A stretch of DNA of 64,000 nucleotides from NCBI GenBank assembly GCA_900769115.1, contig CAAGFJ010000102.1, positions 1-64,000 of the forward strand, read 5' to 3'. Below, piece by piece: positions 45,302 through 54,898 of this stretch. The stretch is from Lachnospiraceae bacterium (GTDB lineage: Bacteria > Bacillota > Clostridia > Lachnospirales > Lachnospiraceae). The notes under the pieces were generated by a model that saw only the letters and a list, made by a program, of their open reading frames with translations, made no database searches and had not been told where the DNA came from. Both the position numbers and the translations under genes were made by a program. Each line of letters opens with the position of its first letter. Within the stretch, counting starts at the first letter, position 1.

Positions 45302-46066
45302 ATGGCTAGAAAAGAGCGTAAAGAGAAGAATAACCCGGACGAAGAGAATATAGGAGGCAAGATTCTGTCAGTTTTCTTTGTTGTGTTGATTGTGCTGGTA
45401 TGGCTTGCCATTCTTGTTGCATTGATCAAATTTGATGTAGGAGGATTTGGTAGTTCTGTGCTGCGTCCGATCTTAAAGGATGTACCGGTTGTGAATAAGA
45501 TATTGCCGGCGGCATCGAAAGAAGAAGAGGAACAGGCGGCAGAAGAACAATCAGATAATAACCAGATTGCAACACTTTCCCAGGCGAAGGATATGATTGC
45601 ACAATTGGAGGAAGAGAATAGTAAATTAACACAAAATAACAAAGATTTAAAGGAACAAAATGCAGATCTGACAAGCCAGGTTGAACGTTTGAAGGTCTTT
45701 GAAGACAATCAGAATGCATTTCAACAGGAAAAAGAAGAATTTTATAACGAAATAGTCTATGGAAATAATGCTCCGGATGCCGATACATATATTAAGTGGT
45801 ATGAAAGTATAGATGCAGCGAATGCGGAAGCAATCTATCGGCAGGTGATCGCAAGCCAGCAGTCAGATTCTGAGATGAAGGATCTGGCTAAGACTTATGA
45901 GAACATGAAGCCATCAGAGGCTGCCGCAGTTCTTCAGAAGATGAACAATGATCTGGATACAGTTGCAGCTATCCTGTCAGCAATGAAAGCAGATGCAAGA
46001 GCAAAGATCATGGATGAGATGGATGCGTCCTTTGCAGCAAATGTGACTAAGAAGCTGATGCCATAG
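45302..46066 (+). CDS. YlxF/MotE-like flagellar membrane protein
   Basis: About 254 residues: basic N-terminus, a membrane helix (ILSVFFVVLIVLVWLAILVA), a long coiled coil (residues about 95-140) and a C-terminal MgtE_N-like domain (SEAAAVLQKMNNDLDTVAAI). The same kind of gene (ylxF) sits between fliJ and fliK in Bacillus; MotE relatives chaperone stator or FliL. ATG at 45302 follows GAGGAG; the GTG at 45293 is less likely. Confidence 0.8.
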   Translation: MARKERKEKNNPDEENIGGKILSVFFVVLIVLVWLAILVALIKFDVGGFGSSVLRPILKDVPVVNKILPAASKEEEEQAAEEQSDNNQIATLSQAKDMIAQLEEENSKLTQNNKDLKEQNADLTSQVERLKVFEDNQNAFQQEKEEFYNEIVYGNNAPDADTYIKWYESIDAANAEAIYRQVIASQQSDSEMKDLAKTYENMKPSEAAAVLQKMNNDLDTVAAILSAMKADARAKIMDEMDASFAANVTKKLMP

Positions 46067-46100
46067 CACGAATATAAGTATAAGAGAAAGGAGGCAGAGT

Positions 46101-47546
46101 ATGATCGTTAATTCGAATGTGAATGCAGCGAATCTGATCATGGTTCGAACGGCAACTGTTTCGGATTCGACAGATTCTGTTAAGGCAGATACAGGTGCCG
46201 GCAGCTTTGCAGATGTATTGCAATCTTCTAAGAAAGAGATGCAGTCCAATGTTACACAAGCTGATGCAACGGGTTTGTCCGATAATAAGAAGCAGAATGT
46301 GACCCAGAAGCAGTCAGGTGACAGCAATGCAACGGTTAAGAACACCAGAGAAGACAATACAGTCAGACAACCGGAGAAGGCTTCGGATGATGCGAAGGTG
46401 GCAGAGCAGACACCGGTGGATCAGACAGAGGATGCGGTTACGGAGGAAGAGGTAGAAGTAATATCTGCAGTAGTTGTAGATGTCGTTCAGATGCTTATGA
46501 ACCAACTGAATTTATCATTGGATGATGTGAAGAATACGTTAGATGCACTGGGAATGGATCTTAAGGATCTGTTATCATTCCATGGCATCCAGGACTTTTT
46601 CCTGCAGGCAAGCCAGTTACAGACTTCTGATCTGTTGACAGACGCAGATGCAGGACAGGTGTATCAGGAATTTATGCAGCAGTGGAATGAGATATTTGAA
46701 GCTGCAGGAATGACGGCAGATGATATTGCTAACATTATGGAATCTGAGAATATCGATATATCTCTGGCAGAGCCGGACACAGGAAGTCTTTTAGAATCAG
46801 AGGTTGTTTCTGTGATACAGGATGTGCAGATGGATTCTTCCGATGATGTGGTTTCCTATCAGGTACAGGAACCGGAGGTTATTGTTACGAAAGATAATAA
46901 TACATCGGCGGTTGCAATGAAGCAGGATACAGAAGGCAACCATTCGCAGATGGAGGAAGATGCAAAGGCAGAGGAGACGTCTGGAATATGGAACAAAGAT
47001 ATGGTGGAGCCAACCAGAGATAGTCATGAGTTTGTTAATCCGATCTTGCAGAATATACAGGATGCACTTCAGAATGTGGAAACCATGGATCATACAGAGA
47101 ATGTATCGGAATCCAGACAGATTGTAGAACAGGTTATTGAGCAGGTTAAGGTTCATATGAATCAGGATACCACGTCCTTACAGCTACAGTTATATCCGGA
47201 GCATTTAGGAAGAATTCAGATTCATGTTGTGTCCAAGGACGGTGTAATGACAGCAAGAATTGCAGCGGAGACAGAACAGGCGAAGCAGGCAATCGAGAAT
47301 GGACTGGCGAGTCTGAAGGAGACATTTGAGCAACAGGATCTGAAGGTGGATGCAGTGGAAGTTATGGTTTCTACCGCAGGTTTTGAACGGGGTAATGAAG
47401 AGCACAATACAGCGGAGCAGGAGAAAGCCGGCCGTGGAAAAGGTAAGCTCACATTTTCAGATATCGAAGAGGATGAGGTTGAAGAGGAAACGGCTGAGCA
47501 GGAAAGGATGAGAGCGTCCGGCAGTAGTGTAAGTTATACAGCATAG
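46101..47546 (+). CDS. fliK: Flagellar hook-length control protein FliK
   Basis: 481 residues. A long low-complexity acidic N-terminal part acts as ruler, and the C-terminal Flg_hook domain is seen in SLQLQLYPEHLGRIQIHVVS and LASLKETFEQQDLKVDAVEV. It measures the hook and switches export specificity through FlhB. Confidence 0.9.
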   Translation: MIVNSNVNAANLIMVRTATVSDSTDSVKADTGAGSFADVLQSSKKEMQSNVTQADATGLSDNKKQNVTQKQSGDSNATVKNTREDNTVRQPEKASDDAKVAEQTPVDQTEDAVTEEEVEVISAVVVDVVQMLMNQLNLSLDDVKNTLDALGMDLKDLLSFHGIQDFFLQASQLQTSDLLTDADAGQVYQEFMQQWNEIFEAAGMTADDIANIMESENIDISLAEPDTGSLLESEVVSVIQDVQMDSSDDVVSYQVQEPEVIVTKDNNTSAVAMKQDTEGNHSQMEEDAKAEETSGIWNKDMVEPTRDSHEFVNPILQNIQDALQNVETMDHTENVSESRQIVEQVIEQVKVHMNQDTTSLQLQLYPEHLGRIQIHVVSKDGVMTARIAAETEQAKQAIENGLASLKETFEQQDLKVDAVEVMVSTAGFERGNEEHNTAEQEKAGRGKGKLTFSDIEEDEVEEETAEQERMRASGSSVSYTA

Positions 47547-47560
47547 AAAGGAGGAGGAAT

Positions 47561-48082
47561 ATGGCAGTTAAGATTGATACTTCCATGGCGGGTAATACAG
47601 TTGCATCGACAAAGGATGATTCATCGAATTCCAGTCTGGATAAAGACGCATTCTTGAAATTATTAGTCACACAGATGCAGTATCAGGATCCATTGGAACC
47701 AACCAGTAACACAGAATATATGTCACAGTTGGCACAGTTTTCTTCGGTAGAAGAATTGCAGAATCTGAGTGCTACATTTTCGGCGAATCAGGCGATGAAC
47801 CTTACCGGTCAGTATGTTATACTGAATGTACCGGATTCAACAGGTGAGACCCAACAGGTTAGTGGATTGGTAGATTATGTAACAGTGACGGATGGCAAGG
47901 CTTATTTCCATATTGGAGATGAATATTATTCATCCGATTATCTAGATTCGGTAGTTAGTCTGGATTATTTGAAGCATTTGGTTGATCAGGATAAGACCGA
48001 TCAAAAAGATAACAATACAACAACAGATGATAATACGAAGAAGGATGACGGCACAAAGACAGATGGTCAATCTGATAAGTAG
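47561..48082 (+). CDS. flgD: Flagellar hook assembly protein FlgD
   Basis: 173 residues. DKDAFLKLLVTQMQYQDPLE and NTEYMSQLAQFSSVEELQNL are the conserved N-terminal core. The protein is short and ends in a Lys/Asp/Thr-rich disordered tail; a full Ig/Tudor hook-cap domain is not evident beyond one beta module. Followed by the TIGR02530 gene and flgE. Confidence 0.92.
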   Translation: MAVKIDTSMAGNTVASTKDDSSNSSLDKDAFLKLLVTQMQYQDPLEPTSNTEYMSQLAQFSSVEELQNLSATFSANQAMNLTGQYVILNVPDSTGETQQVSGLVDYVTVTDGKAYFHIGDEYYSSDYLDSVVSLDYLKHLVDQDKTDQKDNNTTTDDNTKKDDGTKTDGQSDK

Positions 48083-48108
48083 AAGGGTTATGAGAGAGAG
48101 GCGATAAG

Positions 48109-48507
48109 ATGGATCTGATATCGAATTCTTTTGTGTCGATTGAACAGGTAAAGGACACCTACCTGCAGGATGCGGGAAAGAATCGACGCAATACTGAGAT
48201 GTCACAGACGGTATCTTTTCAAGATGTATTGGAGCAGGTCAGCAGATCGCGCGAGAATGTTAGTTTTTCCAAGCATGCCAATGAACGATTGTTAAGCCGG
48301 AACATACAGTTGAGTGATTCACAGATGGAACGCCTGAATGACGGAGTGCAGCAGGCAAAGCAGAAGAATATCAATGAATCGCTTGTTATGATGGATAATC
48401 TGGCATTTATCGTGAATGTGAAGAATAATACCGTAATCACAGCAATGGATCAGGAATCAAATGATAGTAATGTATTTACTAATATTGATGGGGCAGTAAT
48501 TGTGTAG
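48109..48507 (+). CDS. Flagellar operon protein, TIGR02530 type
   Basis: 132 residues. FSKHANERLLSRNIQLSDSQ and SLVMMDNLAFIVNVKNNTVI match the small TIGR02530 family found before flgE in Firmicutes. Function not established. Confidence 0.85.
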   Translation: MDLISNSFVSIEQVKDTYLQDAGKNRRNTEMSQTVSFQDVLEQVSRSRENVSFSKHANERLLSRNIQLSDSQMERLNDGVQQAKQKNINESLVMMDNLAFIVNVKNNTVITAMDQESNDSNVFTNIDGAVIV

Positions 48508-48528
48508 CCGGACCTTTTGGAGGCTAGA

Positions 48529-48552
48529 TATCCCTGAATGACAGAAGGGATA
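48529..48552 (+). other. Inverted repeat in the flgE leader
   Basis: TATCCCT (48529-48535) and AGGGATA (48546-48552) are complementary around a 10-nt loop, 33 nt upstream of flgE. No T tract follows, so a processing or RNA-binding role is more likely than termination. Confidence 0.35.
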
Positions 48553-48584
48553 ACCATCGGTAAGAGAGTAGGAGGTCAATAATT

Positions 48585-49955
48585 ATGATGAGATCACTTT
48601 ATTCTGGTGTTGCAGGACTTAAGACACACCAGACCAAAATGGACGTAATAGGTAACAATATTGCGAATGTTAATACCGTAGGCTTTAAGTCGAGCCAGGT
48701 ATTGTTTAAGGATGTATTATACCAGACCACACAGAGCGCGACAGGGGCAACCGGTTCAAGTGGTGGTACGAATGCCAAGCAGATCGGTCTTGGCTCCGGT
48801 GTTGCAACGGTATCGGTAACACAGACCAATGGTTCTGCACAGTCTACGAATAATCCATATGATCTGATGATCAACGGAAGCAGCTTCTTTGTAGTCAATC
48901 GTGCAGGTACGAATTATTTCACCAAGGTAGGTGCATTTAAGACGGATGATGGTGGTAATCTGGTTACTGGAAGTGGTGACCTGGTAATGGGCTGGCAGGT
49001 AGATCCGGATGATCCGACACAGATTAAGAGAGATACGGTATCTGCATTAAGACCAGAAGCAGAAGAGAATCAGACAGCGGCACCGGAGATGACATCTAAG
49101 ATGTATATGCATGGTAATATTGCCAGTGTGGATCCGAAGCTGCAGACAACTGACGGAGTTGTTACTACAGTGCCAATCTATGACAATTTAGGTTATGCAT
49201 ACACAGTCAAATTTAAGATTACACAGAGTACAACAGATTCCAGTCTGTATAACGTAGCGATTGATTCTATTAAGGATAGTAATAATGTAGATATCTTACA
49301 GAATGGATATCAGGCATCTTTGGGAGAAGCAACCATGAAGTTCGATCCGGATTCTGGTAAGTTTGTTGGTATGGGTGGTGTTGCAGGAGCAGGTAAGACA
49401 ACTCTTACGATCACACCAACGGATGCCAGCAAGGGTAACGTATTTCAGGATCATTCCTCTGCCAATCAGACCGACTGGATTGATTCGATCGAATTAGACT
49501 GTTCCAATATGACTATGTATTCTACAAAAGGTGGAGAATGTAGTGTGGAGACAGTCCGAGGTGGTACGGATACGACAGGCGGTGGACGAAGAGTAGGATC
49601 ACTTACCGATGTCAGCATTGATACCGCAGGTAAGATTTATGGTGTGTATGATAATGGTGTAACCAAGCTGTTAGGTCAGATTGCAGTAGCGAACTTTATT
49701 AATCCGGCCGGACTTGAGGCAATTGGTGACAGCTTATACAAGGAGACCAGGGCATCCGGTGAGTTTGATGGAATCGGACAAGATATTGAAGAGACAGGTG
49801 AGAAGATGACACAGGGTGTTATCGAGATGTCAAATGTTGATCTGTCTCAGGAATTTACGGAAATGATCGTAACCCAGCGAGGATTCCAGGCGAATTCCAG
49901 AATTATTACAGTTTCCGACACTTTGATTGAAGAACTTGTTAATTTGAAACGATAA
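48585..49955 (+). CDS. flgE: Flagellar hook protein FlgE
   Basis: 456 residues. MMRSLYSGVAGLKTHQTKMD and NNIANVNTVGFKSSQVLF form the N-terminal axial motif; VDLSQEFTEMIVTQRGFQAN with RIITVSDTLIEELVNLKR forms the C-terminal one. TAGGAGGTC gives very strong translation, suited to a major structural protein. Confidence 0.96.
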   Translation: MMRSLYSGVAGLKTHQTKMDVIGNNIANVNTVGFKSSQVLFKDVLYQTTQSATGATGSSGGTNAKQIGLGSGVATVSVTQTNGSAQSTNNPYDLMINGSSFFVVNRAGTNYFTKVGAFKTDDGGNLVTGSGDLVMGWQVDPDDPTQIKRDTVSALRPEAEENQTAAPEMTSKMYMHGNIASVDPKLQTTDGVVTTVPIYDNLGYAYTVKFKITQSTTDSSLYNVAIDSIKDSNNVDILQNGYQASLGEATMKFDPDSGKFVGMGGVAGAGKTTLTITPTDASKGNVFQDHSSANQTDWIDSIELDCSNMTMYSTKGGECSVETVRGGTDTTGGGRRVGSLTDVSIDTAGKIYGVYDNGVTKLLGQIAVANFINPAGLEAIGDSLYKETRASGEFDGIGQDIEETGEKMTQGVIEMSNVDLSQEFTEMIVTQRGFQANSRIITVSDTLIEELVNLKR

Positions 49956-49960
49956 TTGTG

Positions 49961-50019
49961 ATGCTGTCATATTAGGTTAAGGAGATGTCCTGTTCTGATA
50001 TGACAGCATTTTGTTGTTT
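49961..50019 (+). terminator. Strong hairpin terminator between flgE and flbD
   Basis: ATGCTGTCATAT (49961-49972) and ATATGACAGCAT (49998-50009) pair perfectly over 12 bp, followed by TTTGTTGTTT. It lies inside the flagellar gene order and would cut or attenuate transcription after the hook gene. Confidence 0.8.
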
Positions 50020-50063
50020 AATAAGTGAAAGGTGCCAGTTATTATATATTTGAGGAGAAACTT

Positions 50064-50249
50064 ATGATTGAATTAACCAAATTAAATGACGTAAAGTTTA
50101 CAGTGAATGCAGATATTATTGAATTGGTGGAAGAGACACCGGATACGGTTGTTACGCTTACCACGGGAAAGAAACTGATCGTGAAAGAGACAAGACAGGA
50201 CGTGACAGATCTTGTGATTGCGTACCGCAGATCAATATTTTGTCCGTAG
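50064..50249 (+). CDS. flbD: FlbD/SwrD family flagellar protein
   Basis: 61 residues: MIELTKLNDVKFTVNADIIE and VTLTTGKKLIVKET are the FlbD (Bacillus SwrD/YlzI) pattern. SwrD raises flagellar torque in Bacillus. The start at 50064 has GAGGAGAAAC upstream; an in-frame ATG at 50025 is less likely. Follows the terminator, so read-through or a minor promoter must feed it. Confidence 0.88.
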   Translation: MIELTKLNDVKFTVNADIIELVEETPDTVVTLTTGKKLIVKETRQDVTDLVIAYRRSIFCP

Positions 50250-50282
50250 GTGTAATTTTTAGTAGAAAATTATAAAAAAACA

Positions 50283-50291
50283 TGATATAAT
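50283..50291 (+). promoter_or_regulatory. Promoter upstream of motA
   Basis: TGATATAAT is an extended -10 (TGN-TATAAT) 75 bp before motA, with TAGAAA 17 bp upstream of the hexamer as a weak -35 (50263-50268). Confidence 0.6.
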
Positions 50292-50365
50292 TGTTTAGAT
50301 TGAGAGTACGAGTTCTATTCATAGGAATGGAATTTGAATATACATAAGTATGGAGAGGTAGAAAA

Positions 50366-51148
50366 GTGGATATAGCAACAATAATTGGTATTATCTTATC
50401 ATTTGCATTGATGATCTTTGGTATGGCGAACGGTGAGGCGGGAATCACTGCGGTATCGTATTTCATACATGGTCCATCTGCTTTGATCACGTTTGGTGGA
50501 TCATTTGGATGTGTACTGGCAAGTTATCATTTGCCAGATTTCCTGAATGGATTGAAGACAATCAAGCTGGTATTTCAGATGCCTCAATTGGATACGGTCG
50601 GAACGATCAAGCAGATCATTGATCTGTCGAATGTAGCGAGAAAGGAAGGACTGCTTGCATTAGAGGAGTCAGCGAATACACTGGAAGATCCATTTATGAA
50701 GAAGGGAATCCTGTTAATTGTCGATGGTACAGATCCAGAGCTGGTGCGAGGGATTCTGGAATCGGAATTGGTGAATATTGATGCAAGACATCAGAGTAAC
50801 ATTGGTTTCTGGAAACAGATCGGTGCCATGGGTCCTGCCTGGGGTATGATCGGAACGCTGATCGGTCTGGTTCTTATGTTGAAGAACATGGACCCGGACA
50901 AGATTGGACCGAACATGGCAACGGCATTGATCACTACCTATTATGGTTCTGTTCTGGCGAACTGGATCAGTGCTCCGGTATCGGCAAAGCTTGCGACATT
51001 GAATGATATGGAGATGCAGTTGAAGGAGATTATGATCGAGGGTCTGTTATCTATTCAGGCGGGCGAGAACCCAAGAGTTATCGAGGAGAAGTTAAAGTCA
51101 TTCCTTGCTCCTGGAACCAGAGAAGGTTTTGCTGAAGGTGGTGAATGA
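50366..51148 (+). CDS. motA: Flagellar stator protein MotA
   Basis: 260 residues, four membrane helices. IATIIGIILSFALMIFGM at the start, the cytoplasmic loop with charged residues and GPAWGMIGTLIGLVLML with the conserved helix-3/4 Pro residues. The start codon is GTG at 50366 behind GGAGAGG. Stop overlaps the region of the motB start. Confidence 0.95.
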   Translation: MDIATIIGIILSFALMIFGMANGEAGITAVSYFIHGPSALITFGGSFGCVLASYHLPDFLNGLKTIKLVFQMPQLDTVGTIKQIIDLSNVARKEGLLALEESANTLEDPFMKKGILLIVDGTDPELVRGILESELVNIDARHQSNIGFWKQIGAMGPAWGMIGTLIGLVLMLKNMDPDKIGPNMATALITTYYGSVLANWISAPVSAKLATLNDMEMQLKEIMIEGLLSIQAGENPRVIEEKLKSFLAPGTREGFAEGGE

Positions 51149-51150
51149 TC

Positions 51151-52092
51151 ATGGCTAAGAGAAGAGAGAAACCACCAGAGGAAGGTTCACCAGCATGGAT
51201 GGCGACCTTTAGTGATCTGATGAATCTGTTACTTTGCTTCTTCGTACTTTTGTTTGCAAGTTCAAACGTAGATGAGGAGAAGATACAGCGGATCATGGCA
51301 TCTTTTAATGATGCAAGTTTCAGTATATTGGATTCCGGTTCTGTCTCATTGGTAGATGGTCAGATTGTTTCCGGCGGTGTGACACAGTTGCCGGGAATTG
51401 AGTCTGTATTAGAGTATATTGGTGTTTCATCCGAGGTAAAAGGTAATAATCAGGAACTCTCTGCAACGGGGGCGGATGATGGAAAAGAGGATTCTTCGAA
51501 TCAGCCGGATAGTGTACAGCCAAGTTCAGAAGAAGTGCTTAAGGATAATCAAACACAGGACATGAGCCAGCAGGATCTGGTAGATCAGTTAGAGGCAGAA
51601 GGTCAGAAGCAGTCAGAGCAGATGTATGATGAGATCTCAGAAAGAGCAGAGTCGTACAAGATTGAAGATAACATAACAATGGATTATAATTCCCAATATG
51701 TATCATTAGATCTGAACGGTGCATTACTCTTTGATCAGGGAAAAGCGGAGCTTAGGAAAGACGCAGAAACATTTATGAAGAAGATTACATCTATTTTGAA
51801 AAGATATAAGGACTGTGTAGTGGAGATTGAAGGACATACCGATAATGTACCAATTCATAGTTCGGTTTACCAGAGTAACCGCTATTTGTCAACTGCAAGA
51901 GCAACGAAAGTCTATGAATACATCATGGAGCATTCTGATTTGCTTGATTCTAATATGAAAGTTGCTGGATATGGAGAAAGCCGGCCGGTTGCATCGAATG
52001 ATACCGAGGAAGGGCGGGCCAAGAACCGGAGGGTGACGATTAAGATCTATAACCAGCTGAATTCGAATCTGCAACAGGAATCCGCGCAATAG
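51151..52092 (+). CDS. motB: Flagellar stator protein MotB
   Basis: About 313 residues: ion-binding Asp in TFSDLMNLLLCFFVLLFA and a C-terminal OmpA-like peptidoglycan domain with EGHTDNVPIHSS and NRYLSTARATKVYEYI. A linker of about 100 polar residues separates them. ATG at 51151 is 9 nt from AAGGTGG; ATG at 51145 is too close. Confidence 0.94.
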   Translation: MAKRREKPPEEGSPAWMATFSDLMNLLLCFFVLLFASSNVDEEKIQRIMASFNDASFSILDSGSVSLVDGQIVSGGVTQLPGIESVLEYIGVSSEVKGNNQELSATGADDGKEDSSNQPDSVQPSSEEVLKDNQTQDMSQQDLVDQLEAEGQKQSEQMYDEISERAESYKIEDNITMDYNSQYVSLDLNGALLFDQGKAELRKDAETFMKKITSILKRYKDCVVEIEGHTDNVPIHSSVYQSNRYLSTARATKVYEYIMEHSDLLDSNMKVAGYGESRPVASNDTEEGRAKNRRVTIKIYNQLNSNLQQESAQ

Positions 52093-52113
52093 ATATAAGA
52101 TGGGAGATAAGGA

Positions 52114-52623
52114 ATGAAGAAGAATTTAATCACTGTAATTATACTGGCACTGTGTGTAGTGAATTTGATATTGAATGTTCTGCTAGTGTTTGTTTGTATG
52201 CCATCAGCAAAGAAGACTAATAATTTGATCTCTGAGATTGCTTCTGTATTGAATCTTGAGTTAGAAGGAGATAATGAGGCACCGGCAGTTGCATTAGAGA
52301 ATATGGCTACCTATAGTTTGGATGCGCAGGTTGTGAATCTGAAAGATAATGGAAGTGGAGACAGCCATTACGTACAGGTAGGTCTTACATTAGAGATGGA
52401 TAAGTCCTCAAAGGATTATGAATCTTTGAATACTGTTTTACAGGAGTCTGGAAGTGCGGTGTTTGATGAAGCAAGGAATGTTATCCAGAATTATACATAT
52501 GAAGAGGTGACAGATCAGAAGACGCAAGAGAGTATTAAACAACAGATTCTGGAAGCAGTACAAAAGAAATACGCAACCCAGTGTATTTATAATGTATCCT
52601 TTAGTAAGTTTACAACCCAATAG
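52114..52623 (+). CDS. fliL: Flagellar basal body-associated protein FliL
   Basis: 169 residues: one N-terminal membrane helix (LITVIILALCVVNLILNVLL) and a periplasmic-type FliL domain (YVQVGLTLEMDKSS, VTDQKTQESIKQQILEAV). It rings and stabilises the stator. Between motB and fliM. Confidence 0.85.
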   Translation: MKKNLITVIILALCVVNLILNVLLVFVCMPSAKKTNNLISEIASVLNLELEGDNEAPAVALENMATYSLDAQVVNLKDNGSGDSHYVQVGLTLEMDKSSKDYESLNTVLQESGSAVFDEARNVIQNYTYEEVTDQKTQESIKQQILEAVQKKYATQCIYNVSFSKFTTQ

Positions 52624-52688
52624 TGATTTGATTTGTTTGGAACAGGAATCCAAAGAAGGAAGATTACATTACTATTGGAGGTGAGAAT

Positions 52689-53666
52689 ATGGCAGATGTG
52701 TTATCTCAAAATGAGATAGATGCATTGTTGAAACAGCTTAGTTCCGGTGAACTGGATGTTGACGAGATCAGCGATGAACCGGCAGTAAAAATTAAAGACT
52801 ATGACTTTACAAGACCTGCTAAGTTTTCAAAAGAGCATTTGAGAACATTGGAGATCATATTTGAGAATTTTGGCAGACTGGTCTCTAGTAATCTTCCTGC
52901 ATATCTGCGTAAGAATGTACAGGTAGATGTGATGAATTCAGAGGCGGTTACTTATTCGGAGTTCGCGAATGCATTATCGAATCCGGTATTGTTAGGAATT
53001 GTTGATTTTGCACCATTAAAAGGTAATATCATTATCGAGTTGGCATCAAATCTTGGTTTTACGATTATTGATCGCATGTTAGGTGGGTTAGGAGATCCAT
53101 TAGAGAAGCCGAGGGATTTTTCAGAGATTGAGCTTAGCGTGTTAGAACGAATCTTCACAGTTCTTGTAGACCTTTTGCGAGAACCATGGAAGAATGTAGT
53201 TGAGATTCATCCAAGATTAGAGAGAATAGAGACGAACAGCCAGTTTGCACAGATTATTTCACCGAGCGAGATGATTGCGATTGTTACAATTAATGTGTGT
53301 ATCGGCAACGTGGAAGGTCTCATGAATGTTTGTCTGCCATTCCTGACTTTAGAAGATATTATGGACAAATTGAATACGAAGTATTGGTTCTCGACCATGA
53401 AGAACAAGGATGAAGAATCTTATCAGGAATTCATTGAGACAGCAATTAATAAAGCGCAGATTCCTATGAAGGCGCTACTTGGAAAAAGTTCAATTTCCGT
53501 TATGGATTTTATCAATCTTCAAATTGGAGATATTATTAAATTAGATTCCCGGGTGAACGATGAATTGGATGTTTATGTGGGAAATATTGTGAAGTTCAAA
53601 GCCTTACCAGGTTCTGGTGCAGAGAATTACGCAGTGAAAGTTACAGAAATAATTAGAGAGGAGTAG
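52689..53666 (+). CDS. fliM: Flagellar motor switch protein FliM
   Basis: 325 residues. The N-terminal CheY-P-binding peptide is LSQNEIDALLKQL, the CheC-like middle contains GNIIIELASNLGFTIIDRML and the C-terminus is a SpoA domain. Part of the C ring. Confidence 0.96.
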   Translation: MADVLSQNEIDALLKQLSSGELDVDEISDEPAVKIKDYDFTRPAKFSKEHLRTLEIIFENFGRLVSSNLPAYLRKNVQVDVMNSEAVTYSEFANALSNPVLLGIVDFAPLKGNIIIELASNLGFTIIDRMLGGLGDPLEKPRDFSEIELSVLERIFTVLVDLLREPWKNVVEIHPRLERIETNSQFAQIISPSEMIAIVTINVCIGNVEGLMNVCLPFLTLEDIMDKLNTKYWFSTMKNKDEESYQEFIETAINKAQIPMKALLGKSSISVMDFINLQIGDIIKLDSRVNDELDVYVGNIVKFKALPGSGAENYAVKVTEIIREE

Positions 53667-53670
53667 AAAA

Positions 53671-54867
53671 ATGGATGGAATGTTATCACAAGATGAAATA
53701 AATGCCTTACTTGGCAATATGTCAAGTGATGGTGGTGATGCAACCCCGAATTCTAATTCAGCCTCTGGTGCAGTGTTGACAGATGCAGAACGCGATGCGA
53801 TTGGTGAGATTTCCAATATCTGTATGGGGACGGCGGCAACAACGCTTTATTCATTAGTGAATCAGAAGGTAACGATTACAACTCCGACTGTGTCTATATG
53901 TACATGGGACGATTTGGTAAGTGATTACGAGAAGCCTTGTGTGTTTATTACAATTTCTTACAAGGAAGGAATTGAGGGGAATAACGTCTTGATTCTTCGG
54001 GAAGATGATGTTAAAGTAATAACAGATTTGATGATGGGAGGAGACGGAACTAATTTAGTAGATGAGTTGACAGATCTGCATCTGAGTGCAATCTGCGAAG
54101 CTATGAATCAGATGATGGGATCATCTGCAACTTCCTTGTCTTCTATGCTTGGACAAAAGATTGATATTTCACCTCCACAGGCAGAATTAGTGAATTTGCT
54201 GGATGATGTGGATTCTCAGAAGACGGAAGATTTTTTGAAAAGTACCTTTGTGAAGGTGTTTTTCAGGATGGAGATCGGAGATCTGGTTGACAGCAGTATT
54301 ATGCAGTTATATCCGATTGATCTGGCGAAGGAATTATATCATAAGTTTGAATCCAGCAAGGAACCGGAACCTGCAGCTGCAGCATCAGCAAAGGAACCGC
54401 CGGTACAGAATACTGTATCGCTGCAGTCGGCAACTCCTCCGGCACCGCAGTCGGTTATGGGTCAACAAGCTGCTAATAATCAGATTCCGGCAGGGCAGCC
54501 AATGATGGGTATGGGACAGATGCCGAATGGACAGGCTATGCCATATAATTATGTGCCACCGGCACAGGATGTGAATGTACAACCAGTGCAATTCCAACCA
54601 TTTAATATGGGTGTGAATCCGATTACACAGCAGGAGAACATTGATCTGATTATGGATGTTCCACTGGAGGTTACTGTAGAACTGGGAAGAACTAAGAAGA
54701 GTATCAAAGAGATTCTTGAGTTCGCACCAGGAACGATCATCGAACTTGATAAGATTGCTGGAGAACCAATTGATGTATTGGTGAATGGCAAACTGGTAGC
54801 CAAGGGTGAAGTTGTTGTTATTGAAGAAAGCTTTGGTATCAGAGTTACTGATATCATTAAAGAATAA
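53671..54867 (+). CDS. fliY: FliY: CheC-like phosphatase fused to a FliN/SpoA domain
   Basis: 398 residues. N-terminal LSQDEINALLGNM binds CheY-P; two CheC-type helices (GEISNICMGTAATTLYSL and EAMNQMMGSSATSLSSML) give phosphatase motifs; a Pro/Gln/Met-rich linker (about residues 230-310) leads to the SpoA domain (LEVTVELGRTKKSIKEIL). It replaces FliN in the C ring and can dephosphorylate CheY. Confidence 0.95.
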   Translation: MDGMLSQDEINALLGNMSSDGGDATPNSNSASGAVLTDAERDAIGEISNICMGTAATTLYSLVNQKVTITTPTVSICTWDDLVSDYEKPCVFITISYKEGIEGNNVLILREDDVKVITDLMMGGDGTNLVDELTDLHLSAICEAMNQMMGSSATSLSSMLGQKIDISPPQAELVNLLDDVDSQKTEDFLKSTFVKVFFRMEIGDLVDSSIMQLYPIDLAKELYHKFESSKEPEPAAAASAKEPPVQNTVSLQSATPPAPQSVMGQQAANNQIPAGQPMMGMGQMPNGQAMPYNYVPPAQDVNVQPVQFQPFNMGVNPITQQENIDLIMDVPLEVTVELGRTKKSIKEILEFAPGTIIELDKIAGEPIDVLVNGKLVAKGEVVVIEESFGIRVTDIIKE

Positions 54868-54898
54868 AGAATTTTTATGAAATGGAGAATAAGATAAT

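Noticed and set aside
53671..54867. Missing fliN gene in the C-ring set
   Set aside because: FliY contains the FliN/SpoA domain at its C-terminus and takes this role in Firmicutes.
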